Shown here piece by piece: positions 10,371 to 19,758 of a DNA stretch of 41,458 bases. Both the position numbers and the translations under genes were made by a program. Origin of the DNA: Candidatus Omnitrophota bacterium (GTDB lineage Bacteria > Omnitrophota > Gorgyraeia > Tantalellales > Tantalellaceae); the NCBI GenBank assembly GCA_015231405.1, contig JADGBR010000032.1, positions 1 to 41,458 of the forward strand. The letters run 5' to 3'. The notes below the pieces were generated by a model. That model was not told the DNA's origin, did not search any database, and saw nothing but the letters and a program-made list of their open reading frames with translations. How positions within the stretch are numbered: the first letter of the stretch is position 1; each line of letters opens with the position of its first letter.

Positions 10371-13300
10371 GTGCTCATGAAAAATTTTAATCGGAAAATA
10401 CTATCGGTATCAATAATTTTTGCCTTTCTTTTTGAGGGTGGTTTTTGCCCAATTAAAGGGGATGAGGCTTATGGGCTTCAAGTTCCTTCTAAGGTAAAAG
10501 AGCTGGTGGATGTCGTACAAAGGGACGATGGGGGTATCGACCTTGCCGAGCCTGTCCATGACGGGGGTTACCCGGAGGCGGCTTTCTGTCAGGATTGGGC
10601 CTTTATCAACCTCAACCTTCTTATCGGAAAGGCCACGAGGGACGAGGGCGAGGACATCCCGGTTTATGCTTTGCGGGAATATCTTTTAAGGAACTCCCAC
10701 CTTACGGACCTGTCCAGGTTCAATGTAGACAAGATGTACCGGGAGAACGGGACCATATGTTTGCCGTATATCTCTTCGGACGAGTCATTTAACAAAAAAC
10801 TCATTTTAAGATATTATTTCCCAGAAAACGAGAATGCCGGAAAGTGGAACGCGTATTCTGTCTCTGTCGGGACCGGCCGTGCCAGGGTCCTCGCGGACGA
10901 GCCTTACAGCGATATTTATTCGGCGGCGGTATATTTACTGCTCAGGTGGGATGAAAAGAATGGTCCGATACAGCCCGTAATGGACTTCGCGGATCATTAT
11001 GAGTCGTGGGGGGAGCGAGTAAGATACGCCCCGGACCTCAAATCTTTCCTTGATTTCGGGGAAAGAGAATGGGACCTTCCAATTTCCAGGGAATACGTCA
11101 ATTCAGTCATTATTCCTCTCGCGTCCGAGATAGTAAGGTCCGAACGTGGCAAAGTGATGCTTTCTGAAATGATACAGATAGGTGAAAGCCGGGCCAGCCG
11201 TCTTGACGCGATATCGCAGGCGTGGTTCATTGAGCTGAACCGGGTTTACAACGACCTTGAACAAATTGGGAACAAGGACCTGATAGAAGTATCTACGGAT
11301 GTCCTTTCAAATATCCCGTGGGCCCGGCGCGCGGCTATGACGCTCGCGGATAAATACCGCGTGCTGGGAAAATATCCCGAAGCCCTGAAAGTTCTGGAAC
11401 GCCTAAGAAAGAGCCTGGCAGAAAAAGGGATAAGGGAAGAAGTTCCGGGGCTGGTCGAGCTTGAAGAAAAGATCGAAAAGGCTGACCACGCGATAAATGT
11501 CGAGCTCAAGGACCGTTTCAATAAAGCCCGCTACATAAAAAAAATGGCCGTGCCGGACGGGAACGGAGGCTATTTCATAGATACGCTGGGTTTCCAGGGC
11601 AAGTATGAAGTCGAGTGCCCGGAGGATATCGAGATCCCCGCCGGAGGGTTCCTGCGCCTTTTAAAATCCCTTTCGGCCGTCGATCAGAAAGTAGAGAGCG
11701 GTGAAGCGGAACTGTCGGACGAGCTCAATAAACTCGGCGAAAAAATGGTTTTCGGGCGGATAAAAGTCGTTACGCGGGAAGAATTCGAGGCTAAGGGTTT
11801 GAAAGCGGACGCGAGTTATGAGCATGGCGACGCCGGATTCGTTATGGAAATTGACGGTGACATTATGAATGCGGAATTGAACGTCACTCCTGTTTTCCTG
11901 TACAAGAGGCCATCCGTACAGGTTGAGATATTACGCGCCGCTCTCCGGGAAGGCATGAATGGCGGGAACGTAGCGATGAGGAAAGTGAGGGCGAGGAGCG
12001 GAAAAGCTTCGGCGGAAAGAAAGGATACCGGGCTTGTGCCAAATATTCTCATGCTTCATCTCGAAGAGGGCACGTATTATGGGTCGGAGCTCCTTAAGGA
12101 CACCTTGAAAGACAAAGGGTATAACGCGGAAAGGGTGGCGCTGAAAGGGTTGGATTCGCCGGAAAATTTCAACGAATACATGGAGTATTTTGATAAACTC
12201 GAAAATTTCGGCGGCAAAGGGCCGGATTTTATCGGGATATCCGCGATGAACGAGCAGCTCCCGCAATTCCCGGAGCTCATAAGGCGGCTGCGTGAAAAAT
12301 ATCCAGAGGCGTACATACTTATAGGAGGCCCGGCGCCTTCGATGTATCCCGAACAGGCCGCGGCGCTCGTGAACGATTTCGATGTTATGGTGAGAGGCGA
12401 AGCCGAGGAGATACTTCCCGGAATTATCGAGGCTTTACGCCCATACTCCCGGCACGATTTTCTTAAAGGCGACGCGGCGGATAACTTGCGGTCATTGCCC
12501 GGCGGGATAATAGCGAAGTCCAGTGGCGGTTTCCTCGTCAATAACACAGACGTAACGAACATGGCACGTGAACTCACAATGCCGCCGGTAAGGGTCAAAA
12601 AGAACGACTATTACTGGTGCACCTCCAGGGGTTGCCCGCACGACTGCAGGTTCTGTTCGATCGCCATGGGGCAGAGGTTCAGGTCGGTGCCGGCCGGCAA
12701 GATGATCGACTGGATGATCCAAAGGCTTTCCATGGAGTTCGGGGATAAGGACCCGGATGAGTTAAAGAAGGAGCTGAGAGAGGCCGTCGAAAGCGGGCGT
12801 AAAATGGAGTTCCCGGGTATAAGGAGCCCCATAGATATAGGCATAGCCGACGATGATTTCCTGGCTTCGAGGAAGAGGGCGGAAGAATTCTGTAAGGCCG
12901 TCAAGTATTACGGGATGGGGGAACTGTTCGTCTTTTACTGCAATACGCGGGTAGACAGGATGATGAAAGGGGATCAAGTAGATACCGCTTTCATAGACCT
13001 CCTGTATGACGCCGGAATAAGGAAAGTGAATTTCGGGACGGACGGGTTCAGCCAGGCCATCCTTGACGAAAACAAGAAAGGGTATTCTTTCGAGGCAGCG
13101 GTGCTTCCCGTGAACGCTTATATGAGAAAGAAAGGGTTCAATGTCCGGAATAACGACATCCTTATGACGCCGGACACTTCATATGACGACGCTCTCGAGA
13201 GCCTTGTGTTCTCGGAGGCCATGCCGCTGGTCAAATCGACTCTTATAAATACCGCGGTCGCCGCCATACCCGGGACAGAATTCACGAACCGGTGGATCGT

Positions 13301-16300
13301 AAATTCCCCGGAAAGTTTCGACTGGAGCTCGAACGAGGCCGATCACGGTGTGTTCTACCGGAGCGGCCATGCCTTTGTGCCGAAAGTCTTCACGGAATAC
13401 GCTTTGATAGATACTAACGGGATACCCATGCTGGACCCGAAGACGGCGAGGTTACACGCTGAGATGATGAAAGAAGAGAGACAAGGCAAGACATTATACG
13501 AAAATTTTGAATCGTTCGTCAAAGAAGGCGTCATCGCCGAGAGCGACCTCTGGAGGCTCGTCGAGAAGTGGGAGAAGTCCGACGCCTACGGCGCCGAGAT
13601 AAAATATTTCGCCAAAATGTTGAAACTTGCCCGCGGAGATGGAGCCGGGGATTTTTTCGCTTGCGTTTTTGACATAAGGGTTAAAAGGGAAGGTTCGAAG
13701 ATATACACTTTTGAGGAGCTTTATAACGCGTTCTCGGAAGGCGAAGTTCCGGTCGAGCTTGTCCGGTTCAACGCGATGGTCAGTGAAGCTCAAGAGGCTT
13801 TTCGTAGGGGGGATTATGAAAGGACCGTAAAATACGGAGTGAAAGGGATGACGGAATATCCGTATTCGCCGATCTTTTTTCACGCGGCCGTAGCTTCTCT
13901 CGTTAAACTGAACAGGCCATCGGAAGCTATCGAATGGATCCACCGGGAACAGGATTTTTTGCAGCCTAAAGCTGTTAGCACCGGGTTCCAGCTGGTGATG
14001 GACGGGGTAGGGTTCAAGGGTGAGTTCGATTTCGGCCTTTTTCACGGGAGGATAATCACGCTCTCGGCGTGCAAAAGTTCGGAGGTCCTTTCAGGCTGGG
14101 CCTATCTTTTCGCGCGTCTTTACGAAGGACTTGGCGCGGACAGAGTGAGCTCGTGCGACTCGGTACTGTACGAGCTTACGTCGGCAAAGAAATTCGTCGA
14201 TATTTTCGAGACTTTGACTATATTGGACGTTAAAGCCGTTTTGGACGATAAACTCGACGCGGGGTTATCGGCCCTCGAAGAAGGAAAGACAGTAAGGTTT
14301 TTCGGGATACCCGTAAGGTTCTTCCGCGAAGAAGGGCGTTTGGCCTCGAATATAGACGACATACGGCCTTTCGACGACGAAGTGGTTGTCACTGACGAAG
14401 AAATAAGGATCCCGGCGTATCACAGAAGGTATATGCGAAATGATGGTGAAAGCGCCTCGAGCGGTATACCCGCGGCGTTAAAGGACCTATTGGGCGGAAG
14501 AAGCGATATCCTTATTTCCCTTTACGACAGCTTGGACGACGATGGAAAGAGGATATTCCTGAATCCGGCGGTTTTCAGCGTGCTTCTTGGGGTCGAGCCG
14601 GCATATTTCCCCGATAAGGAGGATCCGGACGCAATGCCTCTATACAACGCGATAATGGGGCTTGATAAGGTTCGCGACAACCTCGGGTTGATATTTTTAA
14701 GTAACGGGGCGATGGTCGACCTGGCAAGGTTCCTCGCACGCCTGAAAGACAGCGAAGACGCGCGTTTTATGGTCGACGCCGGTATCATTTTTACTGATGA
14801 GCTGGCTGTATTGACCGATAAAAGAACGGATCGGGCGAATTATTCCCTGAAATGCGAGACCTTCGGGCGGATCGTCTACCGGAACTATACCGACCGGGAG
14901 AAATGGATGAAGCTCGAGAGGTTCCTCCGTGGCGCGGGCGTCGAGGATATAGAATTCGAGGCTGCGGGCAGGGAGATCGGCGATAAAAATATATTGGAAA
15001 GCCTTTACGGTATCAGGAGGGTGACGCACGATCCCGATCGGAAAAAAGAGGAACTGAGGAAGCTGGACGTGACCTTAAGCATGGGATATATGCTTTTTGA
15101 GACCCTGCCGGGGTTCAGGAAAAATATGCCACTCGAATTCCTGGTGAAATACGCCGTCACTAAGAAATACGTGCCTCAATATATAGCCGATATGCTCGAT
15201 GCGGGTGGGACGTATGCCAAAGTAGCGCCGGATAGAGCTCCCGGCGAATTGTTCCCCGGCTCGGGTGTTCCGAGGCCCGATAATATCTATGGTATAGAAT
15301 GGCTTATAAAGAACGGTTCGTACAAGTGGGACCCGTCTAATGGGCTGGTAATTACCGGAGATAAGGCCGGGAAGGATTGGACACTTTGCGGCGAGGCGGC
15401 CGTTCTCGCGGCGGAGGAGCTCGGGAAAAAAGATATTAATACGCGGCTCGTGATATTCGATGTCCCGCTATTCCGCACTGACGGTCGACCCGAAGAGTTC
15501 AACCATGTCGTAGCGCTCACTGACGACAAGATGATCGTAGATACGACCAGTTTCAATCATATGTTCCCCGGGGGGAACGCTTATGTGCCGCTTGAGGACC
15601 ATCCTTTCAGGAGGGCGATACTGAAAGCCATAAAGGACCGCAAAGTATATACGACCGCCAAAATGCGCGAGGAGACACTGGATAAGAAGATATTCCCTTT
15701 CCCGCGAGTGATCGGGCGTGATGATATGACCGTTATGCACCTGCCGGCGGATATTACCCCCATCGACGCGGACCGGTCGATGCTCACGACCATAGGCCTC
15801 GGATATTCCAGGGGGGAAGCGGACGGGCTCGATATATCTTTCGTGCTCACGACAAAATATCTGGTCCATGACAGGTCGAACGGATATCTTTTCAGCGCGC
15901 GGGTGGCGCGTCTTGAGGTAAAGGTACCCGTAGATGAACTATTCCTTATTCGGGATAAGATGAGGGCTATGATAGCCCAGGGTTTTCCTTCCGGAGTTAT
16001 TATGGCCAGGCTTAAGGAGATGTCCCCGGGCCTTAAAAAATCTATCCGTCGAGACGGCGTGCCGGGGATGGAAGATCTGCCTTCTATCGAAAGAGATACG
16101 GAAGAAAAATTCCGGAGCGATATACCCCTTCTTTTCGAATTTATGACCAGGATACCTGAAATAGGCGTATCTGAACTGAAAGGATATATCGAAAAGGGAG
16201 GAAAAGTTCCTGAGGCAGGTAAAGATCCCGGTAAAGGGAATGACGCGACTGAGCTTCATGAAAAATACGTGGAGGCGCTTCCCATCGGCGTAATAAAGCT

Positions 16301-17108
16301 CTTTACCGTGGACCTGGTGAGAGAATGGCTCGAAACCGCTCGCCGGGACAGGGGAGCGTTCGAGGCGTCTATCGATAAATTCATAGCCGACAATGAAAGC
16401 AGCCTTTATGACTGGAATATCGAAGCCTTGCGAAAACTGAAGGATGATATTATCGGGCTCGTTTCGGGCAAGGGCAAAACCGAAGCTCTGCCCGTAATAT
16501 CCGAAGAGGAGCGCGTGGCCGACGTTGAGGAAAAAAGGTCCGAGGAACTGGACTCGGTGATAACGGTCAAAGATCTCGAAAAAACCGATTCTCCGGAGAA
16601 AAAGGAGCTGATAATCCTTCTCGACACCGCATGGATAAAGACGGTCGCCGGAAATACGGCCTTCGATGATGTCAACCCGCTACTCACCGGACTCAGGAAA
16701 TATTACGAGGCCCGTGGCATGAAACTGATAGCCGAGAGCGATAGAGAAACATTACTCTCTGGTCTGAAAAAAGCCCAGGACGCAGCCCAGGCAAAAGGCA
16801 TAAAGACCGAAGTGATGGCTCTAATCGACCAAAATAACGCTATATTTAATCTCTTTAAACAGATCCCCGGGGTATTTCTTCTAGGCATTTCCCCCGAGAA
16901 CGTCAAAGAAGGCGACTATATTCGAATAGTAGAAATAATGAACATAGCTCTCCGGCTTAAATTCGGATTTATTATCGAAGAAAAGGACAAAGGCGTTTCG
17001 TTCAGGGAAGTGAACGGAACATACATCCTAACCCTCCTCCCTCTATCCATAAAACTCGATCCTGTCTTAGTTTATCGGTCTCAGATCAAAATCCTATTCG
17101 CCGCATAA
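10371..17108 (+). CDS. Giant (2245 aa) multidomain protein: signal-like N-terminus, TPR-like helices, B12-binding domain, radical SAM domain, C-terminal Cys-protease/transglutaminase-like module
   Basis: B12-binding-like 'DFIGISAMNEQLPQFPELIRRLREKYPEAYILIGGPAPSMYP...DVMVRGEAEEILPGI'; radical SAM 'CPHDCRFC' near 12632; 'DWTLCGEAAVLAAEEL...FNHVVALTDDKMIVDTTS' as a candidate Cys/His/Asp triad. Confidence 0.85.
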   Translation: MLMKNFNRKILSVSIIFAFLFEGGFCPIKGDEAYGLQVPSKVKELVDVVQRDDGGIDLAEPVHDGGYPEAAFCQDWAFINLNLLIGKATRDEGEDIPVYALREYLLRNSHLTDLSRFNVDKMYRENGTICLPYISSDESFNKKLILRYYFPENENAGKWNAYSVSVGTGRARVLADEPYSDIYSAAVYLLLRWDEKNGPIQPVMDFADHYESWGERVRYAPDLKSFLDFGEREWDLPISREYVNSVIIPLASEIVRSERGKVMLSEMIQIGESRASRLDAISQAWFIELNRVYNDLEQIGNKDLIEVSTDVLSNIPWARRAAMTLADKYRVLGKYPEALKVLERLRKSLAEKGIREEVPGLVELEEKIEKADHAINVELKDRFNKARYIKKMAVPDGNGGYFIDTLGFQGKYEVECPEDIEIPAGGFLRLLKSLSAVDQKVESGEAELSDELNKLGEKMVFGRIKVVTREEFEAKGLKADASYEHGDAGFVMEIDGDIMNAELNVTPVFLYKRPSVQVEILRAALREGMNGGNVAMRKVRARSGKASAERKDTGLVPNILMLHLEEGTYYGSELLKDTLKDKGYNAERVALKGLDSPENFNEYMEYFDKLENFGGKGPDFIGISAMNEQLPQFPELIRRLREKYPEAYILIGGPAPSMYPEQAAALVNDFDVMVRGEAEEILPGIIEALRPYSRHDFLKGDAADNLRSLPGGIIAKSSGGFLVNNTDVTNMARELTMPPVRVKKNDYYWCTSRGCPHDCRFCSIAMGQRFRSVPAGKMIDWMIQRLSMEFGDKDPDELKKELREAVESGRKMEFPGIRSPIDIGIADDDFLASRKRAEEFCKAVKYYGMGELFVFYCNTRVDRMMKGDQVDTAFIDLLYDAGIRKVNFGTDGFSQAILDENKKGYSFEAAVLPVNAYMRKKGFNVRNNDILMTPDTSYDDALESLVFSEAMPLVKSTLINTAVAAIPGTEFTNRWIVNSPESFDWSSNEADHGVFYRSGHAFVPKVFTEYALIDTNGIPMLDPKTARLHAEMMKEERQGKTLYENFESFVKEGVIAESDLWRLVEKWEKSDAYGAEIKYFAKMLKLARGDGAGDFFACVFDIRVKREGSKIYTFEELYNAFSEGEVPVELVRFNAMVSEAQEAFRRGDYERTVKYGVKGMTEYPYSPIFFHAAVASLVKLNRPSEAIEWIHREQDFLQPKAVSTGFQLVMDGVGFKGEFDFGLFHGRIITLSACKSSEVLSGWAYLFARLYEGLGADRVSSCDSVLYELTSAKKFVDIFETLTILDVKAVLDDKLDAGLSALEEGKTVRFFGIPVRFFREEGRLASNIDDIRPFDDEVVVTDEEIRIPAYHRRYMRNDGESASSGIPAALKDLLGGRSDILISLYDSLDDDGKRIFLNPAVFSVLLGVEPAYFPDKEDPDAMPLYNAIMGLDKVRDNLGLIFLSNGAMVDLARFLARLKDSEDARFMVDAGIIFTDELAVLTDKRTDRANYSLKCETFGRIVYRNYTDREKWMKLERFLRGAGVEDIEFEAAGREIGDKNILESLYGIRRVTHDPDRKKEELRKLDVTLSMGYMLFETLPGFRKNMPLEFLVKYAVTKKYVPQYIADMLDAGGTYAKVAPDRAPGELFPGSGVPRPDNIYGIEWLIKNGSYKWDPSNGLVITGDKAGKDWTLCGEAAVLAAEELGKKDINTRLVIFDVPLFRTDGRPEEFNHVVALTDDKMIVDTTSFNHMFPGGNAYVPLEDHPFRRAILKAIKDRKVYTTAKMREETLDKKIFPFPRVIGRDDMTVMHLPADITPIDADRSMLTTIGLGYSRGEADGLDISFVLTTKYLVHDRSNGYLFSARVARLEVKVPVDELFLIRDKMRAMIAQGFPSGVIMARLKEMSPGLKKSIRRDGVPGMEDLPSIERDTEEKFRSDIPLLFEFMTRIPEIGVSELKGYIEKGGKVPEAGKDPGKGNDATELHEKYVEALPIGVIKLFTVDLVREWLETARRDRGAFEASIDKFIADNESSLYDWNIEALRKLKDDIIGLVSGKGKTEALPVISEEERVADVEEKRSEELDSVITVKDLEKTDSPEKKELIILLDTAWIKTVAGNTAFDDVNPLLTGLRKYYEARGMKLIAESDRETLLSGLKKAQDAAQAKGIKTEVMALIDQNNAIFNLFKQIPGVFLLGISPENVKEGDYIRIVEIMNIALRLKFGFIIEEKDKGVSFREVNGTYILTLLPLSIKLDPVLVYRSQIKILFAA

Positions 17109-17218
17109 GCGAGTTTAGGTGAGGCGCATCCCGGAAAGCCGCGACATCCCTTATGAAAAGAGGGGCATCGTTCAACGGGATGTCCAAGGGGCCGGTCATT
17201 GTAACCGAAATAATTATC

Positions 17219-17247
17219 TTGACAAGGAAACGAGGACGTGATACAAT
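17219..17247 (+). promoter_or_regulatory. Strong sigma70-type promoter for the amt-glnB leader
   Basis: TTGACA (17219-17224) - 17 nt - TACAAT (17242-17247). Confidence 0.65.
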
Positions 17248-17264
17248 AAAGAAGTTAGACAAAG

Positions 17265-17307
17265 GCGTCCTTTATTCATAGCGGAATGAAGGGCGCTTTT
17301 TTATTTT
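17265..17307 (+). terminator. Leader hairpin 1 with T-tract (hexaloop ATAGCG)
   Basis: GCGTCCTTTATTC / GAATGAAGGGCGC (11 Watson-Crick + 2 G-U pairs), loop ATAGCG, then TTTTTTATTTT. Confidence 0.8.
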
Positions 17308-17331
17308 AAGACATAGTTTTGGTTTTGTGAC

Positions 17332-17385
17332 GAAGACGTCTTCTTTAGTCCGGTGTCAGGATCCGGGAAGACGTCTTTTTTTTTT
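17332..17385 (+). terminator. Leader hairpin 2 with T10 tract, ending just before the amt RBS
   Basis: GAAGACGTCTTC (17332-17343) / GAAGACGTCTTT (17367-17378), inner CCGG/CCGG, T10 at 17376-17385. Confidence 0.85.
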
Positions 17386-17400
17386 AAGAAGGAGGGTAAC

Positions 17401-18630
17401 ATGAACATCAATACCGGTGATACGGCATGGGTGCTTATTTCGACGGCGCTTGTCATGCTGATGACCCCAGGACTCGCGTTCTTTTACGGGGGCATGGTGA
17501 GGAGGAAGAACGTTCTGGGGGTACTCATGCAATGTTTTGTGATACTTGCGGCGCTGAGCCTTCAGTGGGTGCTAATCGGGTACAGCCTGTCTTTCGCTCC
17601 CGGGACGGGGTTTTGGGGAGGTTTCGGCTGGGCCGGATTAAGAGGAGTGGGCCTGGAGCCTTACGCGGATTATTCGGCGACTATACCTCATCAGGCGTTC
17701 ATGATATTTCAAGGCATGTTCGCGGTCATTACACCGGCGCTAATAATCGGGGCGTTCGCGGAACGCATGAAGTTCTCGGCTTTTCTGGTTTTTACTCTCT
17801 TGTGGGCCACTTTTGTTTATGACCCTATCTGCCACTGGGTTTGGGGTATAGGAGGGTGGCTCCGGACGCTCGGGGCTCTGGATTACGCGGGTGGAACGGT
17901 GGTCCATATCAACGCCGGATTCGCTGCCCTGGTAACGGCTCTTATAATAGGTAAGAGGAAGAACCTGGGAGATAATCCCCCTGTGCCGCACAACCTGCCG
18001 TTCATAGCTCTCGGTACGGCGTTATTGTGGTTCGGGTGGTTCGGGTTTAACGCGGGAAGCGCGCTTGGGGCGAATGGCCTGGCTGTGAACGCGTTTGTGA
18101 CCACCAATACAGCCGCCGCGGCCGCGGGTTTAAGCTGGGCGGTCATAGAATGGATACGTCACGGGAAACCTACCATGTTCGGTACAGCTTCGGGAGCGGT
18201 AGCGGGGCTTGTCGCTATCACGCCCGCGGCTGGATTCGTTAGCGTGATACCGGCGATCATAATAGGCCTTTCGGTGAGCTTGTTGTGCTTTATAATGGTC
18301 AATATCAAAGGGAAGCTCGGCTACGACGATTCTCTCGACGCCTTCGGAGTGCACGGCGTAGGTGGTATGTGGGGGGCGCTCGCTACTGGCCTTTTTGCCT
18401 CGAAGCTGGTCAACCCGGCCGGAGCCGACGGGCTCTTTTTCGGGAACCCGAAATTGATTATGGTGCAGGCCATAGCGGTTGGGGTCACGGTCATATACAC
18501 GATCATAGTCACGGCTATAATATACAAGCTTGTCGATATGTTCATCGGGGTTCGGGTGTCGGAAAAAGAAGAACTCATGGGTCTGGACCTTACGCAGCAC
18601 AGCGAAAGGGCCTATACCGTAATCGAATAG
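17401..18630 (+). CDS. amt: Ammonium transporter, Amt family
   Basis: 'LMTPGLAFFYGGMVRRKNVLGVLMQ', 'GGTVVHINAGFAALV', 'AFGVHGVGGMWGALATGLFA'; RBS AAGGAGG before ATG 17401. Confidence 0.96.
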   Translation: MNINTGDTAWVLISTALVMLMTPGLAFFYGGMVRRKNVLGVLMQCFVILAALSLQWVLIGYSLSFAPGTGFWGGFGWAGLRGVGLEPYADYSATIPHQAFMIFQGMFAVITPALIIGAFAERMKFSAFLVFTLLWATFVYDPICHWVWGIGGWLRTLGALDYAGGTVVHINAGFAALVTALIIGKRKNLGDNPPVPHNLPFIALGTALLWFGWFGFNAGSALGANGLAVNAFVTTNTAAAAAGLSWAVIEWIRHGKPTMFGTASGAVAGLVAITPAAGFVSVIPAIIIGLSVSLLCFIMVNIKGKLGYDDSLDAFGVHGVGGMWGALATGLFASKLVNPAGADGLFFGNPKLIMVQAIAVGVTVIYTIIVTAIIYKLVDMFIGVRVSEKEELMGLDLTQHSERAYTVIE

Positions 18631-18643
18631 GAGGATGATAAAA

Positions 18644-18985
18644 ATGAAGCTCATAATAGCTATAATACAGCCTTATAAGCTGGAGGAAGTAAAAGCGGAA
18701 CTCTATAAAGCGGAAGTGAACCTTATAACCGTCAGCGAAGTTCTGGGCCACGGCAGGCAGATGGGGGTAACGGAACATTACCGCGCGGCGAAAGAGACGG
18801 GAAACCTCTTAAGGAAGATACGTCTCGAAATAGCCGTAAACGAGAATTTCGTCGAGCCTACGATCCAGGCTATTACGAAAGGCGCGAAGACGGGGGAGAC
18901 TGGCGACGGGAAGATATTCGTCCTCGATCTCAAGGAGTGCGTGCGTATACGTACGAGTGAGCGTGGGTCGGTGGCTATTGGGTGA
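18644..18985 (+). CDS. glnB: Nitrogen regulatory protein PII (GlnB/GlnK family)
   Basis: 'KLIIAIIQPYKLEEVKAEL', 'GHGRQMGVTEHYR', 'TGETGDGKIFVLDLKECVRIRTSERG'; AGGAGG overlaps the amt stop; downstream of amt. Confidence 0.94.
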   Translation: MKLIIAIIQPYKLEEVKAELYKAEVNLITVSEVLGHGRQMGVTEHYRAAKETGNLLRKIRLEIAVNENFVEPTIQAITKGAKTGETGDGKIFVLDLKECVRIRTSERGSVAIG

Positions 18986-19063
18986 TGGGTGACGGGTGAT
19001 GGGTGACGGTGATGGGTTAAGGTTGGTTCTGGATACGGTTTTAGAACACCTTCACCCATCACT
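18980..19063. repeat. Heptamer-periodic array (GGGTGAY) with partial inverted arm, overlapping the glnB stop
   Basis: GGGTGAT/GGGTGAC/GGGTGAT/GGGTGAC/GGTGAT/GGGTTAA at 18980-19020; TTCACCCATCACT at 19051-19063. Confidence 0.85.
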
Positions 19064-19074
19064 GAACCGTTGGC

Positions 19075-19746
19075 CTACTCCGAAAGCCTCTCGGGATGGT
19101 GACGTACGACCTGCGCGTGGACCATGTATATAACGTCCTCCGCGATATTCGTCGTATGGTCGCACATGCGTTCCAGGAAGCGGGCGATCAGGAGAAGCTG
19201 TACGGCTCTCGTAGAGGTGGTCGGGTCTTTGACCATGTAATCCTCGATGAGCTCTTTCTGTATCACGTTCCTCAAGTGGTCGGCCTCGTTGTCGGATAAA
19301 AGCACTCTCTTGGCGAGCGAGATATCGCCCTTCACGAAAGCGTCGATCGACATCTTGACCATGTTCTGGGCTATAGCCGTAAGTTTGGGTATGTCTATCA
19401 GGGGTTTTAAAAGCGGCTTATCGACAAGTTCCAGCGTACGCTGGGCTATGTCGACAGCGATGTCCGCTATTCTTTCAAGCTCTGCGTTTATTTTCATGCC
19501 CGTAAGGATGAAACGGAGGTCTTTCGCCATCGGCTGGTACCTGGCGATGAGGTCCGTGCACTTCTCGTCTATTTCTAGCTCGAGCTTATCGATAGCGGAA
19601 TCGTTGTCGATAACTCTTTTGGCCGTTTCCTGATCCCATTTTTTTAGCGCCTCTATGGAGAGGAAAATGGCCTCTTCAACCATGGCCCCCATTTTGAGGA
19701 TATCCTGGTTAAGCTCTTTCATTTCCTGATCGACGTGTCGTACCAT
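19075..19746 (-). CDS. phoU: Phosphate transport system regulatory protein PhoU
   Basis: 'DQEMKELNQDILKMGAMVEEAIFLSIEAL', 'YQPMAKDLRFILTGMKINAELERIADIAVDIA', 'RFLERMCDHTTNIAEDVIYMV'. Confidence 0.95.
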   Translation of the reverse strand: MVRHVDQEMKELNQDILKMGAMVEEAIFLSIEALKKWDQETAKRVIDNDSAIDKLELEIDEKCTDLIARYQPMAKDLRFILTGMKINAELERIADIAVDIAQRTLELVDKPLLKPLIDIPKLTAIAQNMVKMSIDAFVKGDISLAKRVLLSDNEADHLRNVIQKELIEDYMVKDPTTSTRAVQLLLIARFLERMCDHTTNIAEDVIYMVHAQVVRHHPERLSE

Positions 19747-19758
19747 TTTTAGCCTCCT

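Noticed and set aside
17143-17184. Glutamine riboswitch (glnA RNA) upstream of amt, suggested by ATCGTTCA and a GACATCCC/GGGATGTC hairpin
   Set aside because: The conserved GGACGGAAGUAGG-type core is missing; also lies upstream of the inferred promoter.
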